From: an uncultured Erythrobacter sp. | Lineage (GTDB): Bacteria; Pseudomonadota; Alphaproteobacteria; Sphingomonadales; Sphingomonadaceae | DNA length: 64,000 bases | NCBI GenBank assembly: GCA_947488085.1 | Contig: CANKYI010000001.1 | Span: 62,001-126,000, forward strand | Direction of reading: 5' to 3' | Part shown: in pieces, positions 57,787-64,000 of the stretch | How positions within the stretch are numbered: position 1 is the first letter of the stretch | Layout: every line of letters begins with the position of its first letter | Notes under the pieces: model-generated | What the model was told of the DNA's origin: nothing | The model's database searches: none | Seen by the model: only the letters and a program-made list of their open reading frames with translations | Translations under genes and position numbers: made by a program

Positions 57787-58893
57787 ATGGGAAAGCTCTC
57801 TGGTATAAATGTCGTTGATCTGACGCAGTTTCTGCCGGGCCCGATGATGACGGTCATGATGGCCGATCACGGTGCAAACGTCATCAAAGTGGAACCGCAA
57901 GCTGGTGATCCGGCGCGTGTGATGGAACCGCGCGCGCCCTATGGTGAGAGTGATCAATCGGTATGGTTTGCCAATCTCAATCGCGGCAAAGACAGCGTTG
58001 TACTCGACCTGAAAAGTGAAAGCGGCAAAGCAGCATTGATCGAATTGTGCCGCACAGCTGACGTGTTTGTCGAAGGGTTCCGGCCTGGTGTGATGAAGCG
58101 TTTGGGTTTTGACTATGACGCAGTGAAAGCGATCAAACCGGACATCATCTATTGCTCAATTTCTGCCTTCGGGCAGGAGGGTGCGCTCGCCCATCACCCC
58201 GCGCATGATATGGCAGTTCAAGCGCTTGCAGGGTTTCTTGCGGTTAATGATGGCCCTGATGGAGCGCCGGTTGTCCCCGGTGCACCCAGCGCCGACATGG
58301 CGGCGGGACTGACGGCATTATCGGCAGTCCTCATGGCTCTGGTCGGGCGCACGACCAGCGGAGAGGGCGCTTATATCGATTGCGCCATGTTTGACAGCTT
58401 GTTGCCATGGTGTGCGCACACCGCTGGCACCGCAATCGCGGGCGGGCCAAGCCCTGTATCCTCCAGCCAAAGATCACTTGGAGGTGCGGGGTTCTATCAG
58501 GTCTACGAGACCAAAGACGCCACGCACGTCGCATTGGGTGGGCGTGAAATGAAGTTTGCGACCAACCTGCTCACCGCTTTGGGGCGTGAGGATTTGATCG
58601 AACACGCGGCACGCGAAGCGGGCGAGCAGGACGAGCTGATCGCCTTTCTGCGAGCAACATTCCGCACCAAATCGCGCGATGAATGGGTCACTTGGTTCGC
58701 AGATAAAGACGTCGCGTTCTCACCAGTGCTGGATTTTCGTGAAGCATTGGATGAACCGCATATCGCCGAGCGCGGCCTCTTGATCGAAGGGGCTGGTGGA
58801 GCGAACCACATCGCCTCTCCCATCCGGTTTAATGGCGAAGTGCCGCAGCCTGGCAATGTCCCATCCCTTGGCGCAGGTGTGGACGGAAAATGA
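57787..58893 (+). CDS. CaiB/BaiF family CoA-transferase, 368 aa
   Basis: Second class III CoA-transferase: INVVDLTQFLPGPMMTVMMADHGANVIKVEPQ, EGFRPGVMKRLGFDYD and Asp170 in APSADMAAG. It is about 30 residues shorter than the other transferases, at the low end of the family. It ends 5 bases from the convergent GntR gene with no terminator between. Together with the upstream transferase it may form a heteromeric enzyme or handle a second acid. Confidence 0.87.
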   Translation: MGKLSGINVVDLTQFLPGPMMTVMMADHGANVIKVEPQAGDPARVMEPRAPYGESDQSVWFANLNRGKDSVVLDLKSESGKAALIELCRTADVFVEGFRPGVMKRLGFDYDAVKAIKPDIIYCSISAFGQEGALAHHPAHDMAVQALAGFLAVNDGPDGAPVVPGAPSADMAAGLTALSAVLMALVGRTTSGEGAYIDCAMFDSLLPWCAHTAGTAIAGGPSPVSSSQRSLGGAGFYQVYETKDATHVALGGREMKFATNLLTALGREDLIEHAAREAGEQDELIAFLRATFRTKSRDEWVTWFADKDVAFSPVLDFREALDEPHIAERGLLIEGAGGANHIASPIRFNGEVPQPGNVPSLGAGVDGK

Positions 58894-58898
58894 TCCGA

Positions 58899-59651
58899 TC
58901 AGTTGTCCAGGTCGATATGCATCGCGTAAGCGAAGCGATCACCGGGATGGTGGCTGACAGAGATTTCGTAAACTTTGCCAGCGGGATCGAGATAGCAGCG
59001 CACGATCCGCAGGACAGCATCACCTTTTTTGATCTTAAGGTCTTTCGCCGTCTGCGTATCTGCGGAGATCGCCTGAATATCTTGCGTTACGCGGCCGATT
59101 GTCACCCCGGCGAGCCGCTCAATTTGACTGAACAAAGTGCCAGCCTCCAAGTCGAGTCTGTCAACCGCATCGCTCAAGACTTCATGGAAATAAGCATCCG
59201 TCACAGCGATCGGCGGTGCGCCTGCCGTCTGCCTGCGGATGCCGCGAAAACAACGCCAGTTACCATGCGTGTCTTCGCCGATTTGCTCTGCCACATTCTT
59301 AGGCAGATTGCCGCAATTCACCTCCGCATAACTGACCTCGCTGCCCCGCGCATATTGCAGCAGCTCACCAACATTCGACAGCGGTTGATGCAACGCGCCG
59401 CCGCGCGCCGAGGCGGGTTGAACGACCGTGCCCGAACCCCGCTTACGCGCGATCAGGCCTTCCAATTGCAACCGTTTCAACGCTTCGCGAATGGTGAAAC
59501 GGCTGACGTCGTATTGCCTGCACAAAGCGGTTTCGGTCGGAAATTGCTGACCATCGGCATAGCGCCCAGCCAGAATCGCCTCGCGCAACTCACCTGCAAC
59601 CTGCATGTAGCGCGGCGTTTTGCTCTTCGATGGCACGGCGACGTCAGCCAA
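58899..59651 (-). CDS. GntR-family transcriptional regulator, HutC/UTRA type, about 250 aa
   Basis: Winged helix at about 10-75 (RYMQVAGELREAILAGRYADGQQFPTETALCRQYDVSRFTIREALKRLQLEGLI) followed by a UTRA ligand-binding domain at about 95-245. GGGAG six bases upstream favours the TTG at 59651; a GTG at 59636 is also possible. It is the only GntR gene among the TTGTCCGGACAA-controlled units, which makes it the best local candidate for the regulator, but its own upstream region (41 bases to the PrpD gene) carries no copy of the palindrome. Confidence 0.85.
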   Translation of the reverse strand: MADVAVPSKSKTPRYMQVAGELREAILAGRYADGQQFPTETALCRQYDVSRFTIREALKRLQLEGLIARKRGSGTVVQPASARGGALHQPLSNVGELLQYARGSEVSYAEVNCGNLPKNVAEQIGEDTHGNWRCFRGIRRQTAGAPPIAVTDAYFHEVLSDAVDRLDLEAGTLFSQIERLAGVTIGRVTQDIQAISADTQTAKDLKIKKGDAVLRIVRCYLDPAGKVYEISVSHHPGDRFAYAMHIDLDN

Positions 59652-59692
59652 TCTCAACTCCCAATTGCAACCAGTCGGCGGAGCGGTGCTTT

Positions 59693-60919
59693 ATGAGCGA
59701 ACCGCTTCTCACGAAACTTGGACGAAGGTTAGCGCGCATTGTGCCCGATGGCGAGAAAAAGCGCGCACGTTTGCACTTGCTTGATTGGCTTGCCTGCGTG
59801 GCGGGGGCTCGCAATGGCGCGGCGGCACGGGTTGGGCGAAAGATATCGAAGGCAGGTTGGGAGCAAGCGACCTATCCCGGCAATGCGTTAGAGATGGACG
59901 ATGTGCATCGCACCGCATTGCTGCATCCCGGGCCGGTCATCTGGCCAGCTGCGATGAGCATAGCTGATGCGGATATGGATGCCCGTCTGCAAGCGGCTGT
60001 GCGCGGCTATGAAGCGATGATTGCGGTGGGCGCGGCTTTTGATGCGCATCACTACGCACATTGGCACCCGACCGCGACAGCAGGAGTGTTTGGCGCTAGC
60101 GCGGCTGTCGGTTCGTTGCTGGAATTTTCGCCACTGCAATACACCCACGCAATGGCCAATGCAGGCTCGGTTGCAGGCGGCCTTTGGCATATGCGCCACG
60201 ATAATGTGCTGACTAAGCAATGGCATGTCTATCACGCAGTGCGCACTGGGCGCGATGCGGCGTTGCATGTGGAATGCGGTGCCAATGGACCAGCTGCGAT
60301 CTTGGAAGGGTCACAGGGGGTGTTTGAAGCAATGGCGCGCGCGCCATCTGGTCTGGCTGGTGACGCTGATAGTTGGTTGATGGGTGGGGTTAGCCTTAAG
60401 CCCTTCGCCGCCTGTCGCCATGCGCATCCGGCCATCGATGCAGCGCTGCAATTGCGCGATGATGGTAAGTTGCAAGCGCCTTTTCGGGTTGAGACTTTCG
60501 CTGATGCGCTGGCATTTTGCGACCGGCCCAATCCGAAGACTGAGACTGAGGCGAAGTTCTCATTGCAGCATGCGGTGGCTGTCATTGCCGATGGCCGTCC
60601 CGCTAACCCTGAGGACTTCACACCCGATGCGATTGCGGCTTTGGCTGATTTGAGAGCACAGGTGTCTGTTGCAGAAGATCCGGCGATTACCGCGCGTTAT
60701 CCCGCCCATTTTGGCGCGCGAGTAAACGGGCTGGAGATTGTCGACACTTTGGGCGATCCCGAACGCCCGGTTGGCGAAGAACAGATTACCGAGAAAATGC
60801 ACATTTTGGCTCAGTGGGGTGGGCTGACCAAGGCTCAGGCCGATACCGCGATTGACCTCGCGCTACACTCAGATGAGGCAGCTGAGATTGATGGAATGTT
60901 GGAGGAGTGGCTGGCATGA
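59693..60919 (+). CDS. MmgE/PrpD family protein, 408 aa
   Basis: PrpD-fold features: ARLHLLDWLACVAGARNG, GNALEMDDVHRTALLHPGPVIWPAAMSIA, a His-rich HHYAHWHPTATAGVFGASAAVG and SLKPFAACRHAHPAIDA. The family includes 2-methylcitrate dehydratase, cis-aconitate decarboxylase and iminodisuccinate epimerase. First gene of a four-gene operon, divergent from the UTRA regulator. The following gene is a distant paralogue overlapping by 4 bases. Substrate likely a tri- or dicarboxylate intermediate (inference). Confidence 0.85.
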   Translation: MSEPLLTKLGRRLARIVPDGEKKRARLHLLDWLACVAGARNGAAARVGRKISKAGWEQATYPGNALEMDDVHRTALLHPGPVIWPAAMSIADADMDARLQAAVRGYEAMIAVGAAFDAHHYAHWHPTATAGVFGASAAVGSLLEFSPLQYTHAMANAGSVAGGLWHMRHDNVLTKQWHVYHAVRTGRDAALHVECGANGPAAILEGSQGVFEAMARAPSGLAGDADSWLMGGVSLKPFAACRHAHPAIDAALQLRDDGKLQAPFRVETFADALAFCDRPNPKTETEAKFSLQHAVAVIADGRPANPEDFTPDAIAALADLRAQVSVAEDPAITARYPAHFGARVNGLEIVDTLGDPERPVGEEQITEKMHILAQWGGLTKAQADTAIDLALHSDEAAEIDGMLEEWLA

Positions 60920-62214
60920 GCGCGACGCCCGACAACACTGCTGCTTTGCTGCAATTCGCAGGGGCTGCGCATGTCCTGCCTGACACGGTGCGAGCCGATG
61001 CGATCCGCCTGCTGGGTGATACTCTGACCATTGGCGCGGCGGCTGCTGATGCGCCCGGCGAAGCTCACATACTGCAAACCGCGCGGCTGTTTGGCAGCGG
61101 TGACGAGGCGCGCTTGATCGGCACATCCGAGCGTTTACCCGCGCCCTCTGCCGCCTTTGTGAATGGCTACCGTGTGCATTGCCTTGAATGGGACGCAGTG
61201 CATGAACCCGCCGTCGTACATGCGATGAGTGTGGTCACGGCAGCTTTGGGTGCGGCCATCGACCGTCGCGGCAATTGCGATCCGGAAGAGGCGCTTGTCG
61301 CGCTTGCAATCGGGGTCGATATTGCGTCTGGCCTTGGCCTCAGCGTTGATAGCGCCATGCGGTTTTTCCGCCCTGCCGTATGCGGTGTGATGGGCGCAGC
61401 TGTTGCGGTTGCACGGATCGATGGCGCACCGCTGGATGATGCATTGGGCCTCGCTTATTCAAGCGCCGCCGGGACTATGCAAGCCCATGTTGAAGGCAGC
61501 GAAACTCTGCCGTTCCAAATCGCCAACGCTGCCCGTGCGGCCGTTACAGCGAGTGATTTGGCAAAGGCTGGTTTTGGCGGACCGCACAATTCGCTGGAAG
61601 GACCGTTCGGCTTTTACAAGCTTTTCGAAGACGGTGATTTCGCTCGCTACACCAAGGATCTCGGCCAAGTCTGGCGCATTTCTGAAGTCAGCGTGAAACC
61701 GTTCCCATCGGGCCGCGCAAGCCATGCGGCTTTGGGTAAACTGGCTGAGCTGGCACTTGACCCGGATGCAGTGCAGAGCATCGAACTCGCTTGTCCCCCT
61801 TTGATCCGGCGGCTGGTTGATCGTGCCTATTCGCCCAGCATGACTTCTGCATGGGCACGGCTGTGCATGCCGTATCTCACCGCTTTGATGTTGGTCGATG
61901 GAAAGATTGATCCGCGGCGGTTTACGCCAAAGGATATCGGCGAGCCCAAGCTTGCTGATATTGCAGCGAAAGTGCGCCTGACCGATGACGGTACAACAGA
62001 CGGCAACGCGCTTTTCCCGCAAGCTCTGACCATCACCTTCACAGATGGTACGCGCAAAACGCATCCGGTTGAGCACACGCTGGGCAGTCCGCAAAACCCG
62101 CTTTCCGAAACACAAGCGGCGGCCAAATACGGCCTTGCCCGGGACCTTTCACACGCTGATGCCGATACGCGCATCTTCGATGATCCTCTTGACTATTTCA
62201 CGGACCCGAAATGA
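60916..62214 (+). CDS. MmgE/PrpD family protein, 432 aa
   Basis: Second PrpD-type protein: AAFVNGYRVHCLEWDAVHEPAVVHAMSVVTAALGAAIDRRG, GVDIASGLGLSVDSAMRFFRPAVCGVMGAAVAVARI and VKPFPSGRASHAAL. The two copies in tandem are diverged enough to have separate roles or to form a heterodimer. The start is the ATGA overlap at 60916. The stop overlaps the CoA-ligase ATG, again by 4 bases. Confidence 0.85.
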   Translation: MSATPDNTAALLQFAGAAHVLPDTVRADAIRLLGDTLTIGAAAADAPGEAHILQTARLFGSGDEARLIGTSERLPAPSAAFVNGYRVHCLEWDAVHEPAVVHAMSVVTAALGAAIDRRGNCDPEEALVALAIGVDIASGLGLSVDSAMRFFRPAVCGVMGAAVAVARIDGAPLDDALGLAYSSAAGTMQAHVEGSETLPFQIANAARAAVTASDLAKAGFGGPHNSLEGPFGFYKLFEDGDFARYTKDLGQVWRISEVSVKPFPSGRASHAALGKLAELALDPDAVQSIELACPPLIRRLVDRAYSPSMTSAWARLCMPYLTALMLVDGKIDPRRFTPKDIGEPKLADIAAKVRLTDDGTTDGNALFPQALTITFTDGTRKTHPVEHTLGSPQNPLSETQAAAKYGLARDLSHADADTRIFDDPLDYFTDPK

Positions 62215-63578
62215 CATTCCCAACCTATTTTGAAGCGCTCGATCACAAACAGATGCTGGCCGATTATCCCGTCGGGGAGGAATTCGTGTCGCGCTACAAA
62301 TCCATGAGCCGTGATGAGCTTTTCGCTATTCAGGATGCGCAGTTCAAAAAGCTCATGAAGCGCGGGTGGGAAATCCCCTTTTATCAGCGTCATTGGGGCG
62401 CACAGGGGATTGAACCGGGCGATATTCGGGGGTTAGCGGATATTGCGAAGCTTCCGGTTTACGACAAAACCGACCTAATGGCTTCGATAGCGGATTACGG
62501 TCCTTATGGCGATTTTCACGGGATGGGACCGGCTGCAACGCGCCCACCCACCGTATTTCACACGACAAGCGGCACGACCGGCAAGCCGCAAGTGTTGATG
62601 TTTGGTCCAAAGGGGCGCGAAGTCGGCAACTTGTTGGTGGGACGGATGTATCGCTGGATGGGCTTGCACAGCGATGATGTGGTCCACTCTGTCTATGGTC
62701 ACGGCATGATCAATGGCGGGCATTACATCCGCGAGGCCGTCACCAAATTTACCAATTCTGTGTTCCTCTCCGCTGGGACAGGAATTGAAACACGCAGCGT
62801 CAACCAAGTCCAATTGATGGCTGATTTTGGCGTTACAGCGATCGTTGGCTTCGTCGATTATGTCCGCAAACTCGCAGGCACGGCAGAGGAGCTGGGCCTA
62901 TTCGACAAGATCGATATTAAGATGGTCATCGGCCATTTGGGCACCGAAGATCGCCAAGCAACAGAGGATGCCTGGCACGGGGCGAAAGCCTATGACTGGT
63001 ATGGCGTCGGTGACACTGGCTCAATCGCAGGCGAGGGGCCTGACCGCGACGGCATGTATGTTTGGGAAGACGCACAATATCTCGAATTGCTCGATATCGA
63101 TAATGGCGCGCCTGTCGCCCATGGCGATACCGGCGATATGGTCGTGACCTGCCTATACAAAGACGACATCGCGCCCTGCATTCGCTTTAACACGCATGAC
63201 ATCACACATGAATTGGATGGACGCGGAGAGATCGCTTTCAAACGGATCGCGGGGTTCCGCGGACGCAGCGACAATATGGTGAAGCTGCGCGGGATCAATG
63301 TGTTCCCCCATGCGATTGGCGCGATCATCGAAAACCGTCCTGATTTGACCGGCGAATATGTCTGCCACCTTTCGCGAGATGCGAGCCAGCGCGATGCAAT
63401 GCGTGTGACGCTGGAAAGCAATGGCGGCACGGACGCGGCAGCTTTGTCTGAGACATTGAAACAAGGGCTTGGCGTTGAGGTTGACGTCAACCTTGTCGGT
63501 CCCGGCGAAACGGCAAGCGTGACAGAGATCGATAAACGCCAAAAGCCGCTGCGCCTGATTGACGAGCGCGGGGTGTAG
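62211..63578 (+). CDS. Phenylacetate-CoA-ligase-like adenylate-forming enzyme, 455 aa
   Basis: Has the PaaK architecture: IPFYQRHWGAQGIEPGDI, the ATP loop TTSGTTGKPQ (118-127), YGVGDTG and FRGRSDNMVKLRGINVFP in the C-terminal hinge. It would activate a carboxylic acid to its CoA thioester via an acyl-adenylate. The IKRQKPLR-like end (TEIDKRQKPLRL) fits the family. In the operon with two PrpD proteins and an amidase it may activate an aromatic or dicarboxylic acid freed by the amidase. Substrate unknown. Confidence 0.87.
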   Translation: MTFPTYFEALDHKQMLADYPVGEEFVSRYKSMSRDELFAIQDAQFKKLMKRGWEIPFYQRHWGAQGIEPGDIRGLADIAKLPVYDKTDLMASIADYGPYGDFHGMGPAATRPPTVFHTTSGTTGKPQVLMFGPKGREVGNLLVGRMYRWMGLHSDDVVHSVYGHGMINGGHYIREAVTKFTNSVFLSAGTGIETRSVNQVQLMADFGVTAIVGFVDYVRKLAGTAEELGLFDKIDIKMVIGHLGTEDRQATEDAWHGAKAYDWYGVGDTGSIAGEGPDRDGMYVWEDAQYLELLDIDNGAPVAHGDTGDMVVTCLYKDDIAPCIRFNTHDITHELDGRGEIAFKRIAGFRGRSDNMVKLRGINVFPHAIGAIIENRPDLTGEYVCHLSRDASQRDAMRVTLESNGGTDAAALSETLKQGLGVEVDVNLVGPGETASVTEIDKRQKPLRLIDERGV

Positions 63579-63585
63579 ATGCGCT

Positions 63586-64000
63586 ATGCCTGATCCGACC
63601 CTGATTGACCGCTACAACGCCTTTCTATTCCGCGATGACGCGGCGGTTGGCAGCGATGGCCCGCTGGCCGGGATTGCTGTGGGCGTGAAAGCGAATATCG
63701 CGGTCAAAGGCATGCCTTTTCACGCGGGAATTGGTGCATGGGCAGATCGCATTGCGGACGCCGATGCGGAGGTCGTCGAACGCATGCGAGCGGCAGGTGC
63801 CGCCATCACCGGCATCCTCAACATGGAAGAGGGCGCGCTCGGCTCAAAAACCGACAACCCGTATTTCGGTGCGACAATAAACCCGCATCGCGATGGCTAT
63901 TCCCCCGGCGGTTCGTCCGGTGGTAGCGGGGCTGCGGTGGCGGCTGGCCTGTGCGATGTTGCACTTGGCACTGATACGATGGGATCGGTGCGCATCCCGG
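63586..64000 (+). CDS. Amidase-signature hydrolase, N-terminal part (runs off window)
   Basis: 138 codons are visible. Lys35 (GVKANIAVKG) is the catalytic Lys, PGGSSGGSGAAVAAG at 107-120 holds the cis-Ser, and DTMGSVRIP supplies the nucleophile Ser134; the usual motif is DTGGS, so the Met is a variation. The family hydrolyses amides in the cytoplasm. It starts 8 bases after the CoA-ligase stop as fourth gene of the operon. The 3' end is outside the window. Confidence 0.85.
   Translation, partial: MPDPTLIDRYNAFLFRDDAAVGSDGPLAGIAVGVKANIAVKGMPFHAGIGAWADRIADADAEVVERMRAAGAAITGILNMEEGALGSKTDNPYFGATINPHRDGYSPGGSSGGSGAAVAAGLCDVALGTDTMGSVRIP

Noticed and set aside
56965..57957. A 330-codon minus-strand frame inside the CoA-transferase genes
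   Set aside because: It is antisense to two clear CoA-transferases, has Arg/His-rich composition without known motifs and no ribosome site.
1..64000. CRISPR arrays, tRNA or rRNA genes, insertion sequences, integrases
   Set aside because: Looked for on both strands; no regularly spaced repeats, transposase-like proteins or RNA gene signatures were found.

Overview
The window looks like the chromosome of a marine-type alphaproteobacterium of the Sphingomonadales (Erythrobacter/Altererythrobacter-like). The basis is the moderately high GC, the TonB-dependent receptors of sphingomonad style (signal peptide, then an IIVTARR-type TonB box, terminal Phe/Asn), a DUF6356 protein, many CaiB/BaiF CoA-transferases and DUF1330/VOC proteins, and tight ATGA-overlapping operons. 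No rRNA, tRNA, transposase, phage gene or CRISPR array was seen. Taxonomy is inferred from protein style only.

Layout. 1-1397: end of an autotransporter with a strong terminator, then a fragment of a formylglycine-generating-enzyme-like gene. 1455-7986 (minus): three overlapping genes (GMC oxidoreductase fused to an alpha/beta hydrolase, metallophosphoesterase, beta-lactamase-type serine hydrolase). 8365-9582: membrane diguanylate cyclase. 9691-19099: TonB receptor divergent from a GntR/FCD regulator that heads a compact operon (HMG-CoA-lyase-like, HyuA, HyuB, CoA-transferase). 19403-23172: DUF1330, two VOC proteins, a YeiH-like membrane protein, an aromatic/aspartate-type aminotransferase. 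23205-25166: a decay island of three pseudogenes (sulfite-oxidase-like, flavin amine oxidase, DUF1330). 25254-28620: hydrolase, methyltransferase plus small protein, Lrp/AsnC regulator, DUF6356.

28647-39780 is the most coherent block: two divergent operons around one operator. Leftward: alpha/beta hydrolase, lipocalin-like protein, LeuC-like and LeuD-like hydro-lyase subunits, HMG-CoA-lyase-like enzyme, CoA-transferase. Rightward: N-carbamoylsarcosine-amidase-like hydrolase, two PuuE-type (allantoinase/cyclic-imidase-like) deacetylase-fold proteins, aldehyde dehydrogenase, a second lipocalin-like protein, DUF1330. Read together they suggest ring opening of a cyclic imide or similar N-heterocycle, deamidation to a substituted maleate, hydration, CoA activation and retro-aldol cleavage. 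39790-51431 holds a six-gene TonB receptor operon (receptor, VOC, MFS, FAD oxidase, nitrilase-like, unknown), a divergent membrane protein and another TonB receptor. 51516-64000 holds an amine oxidase and DUF1838 (minus), a divergent CitE/MaoC/acyl-CoA dehydrogenase/two CoA-transferase operon, a GntR/UTRA regulator, and a PrpD/PrpD/CoA-ligase/amidase operon that runs off the window.

The thread tying 19-59 kb together is a 12-bp palindrome, TTGTCCGGACAA. It occurs seven times exactly and once with a single change, every time just upstream of a transcription unit. This is strong evidence for one regulon, probably catabolic, whose regulator and substrate are not known from the sequence.
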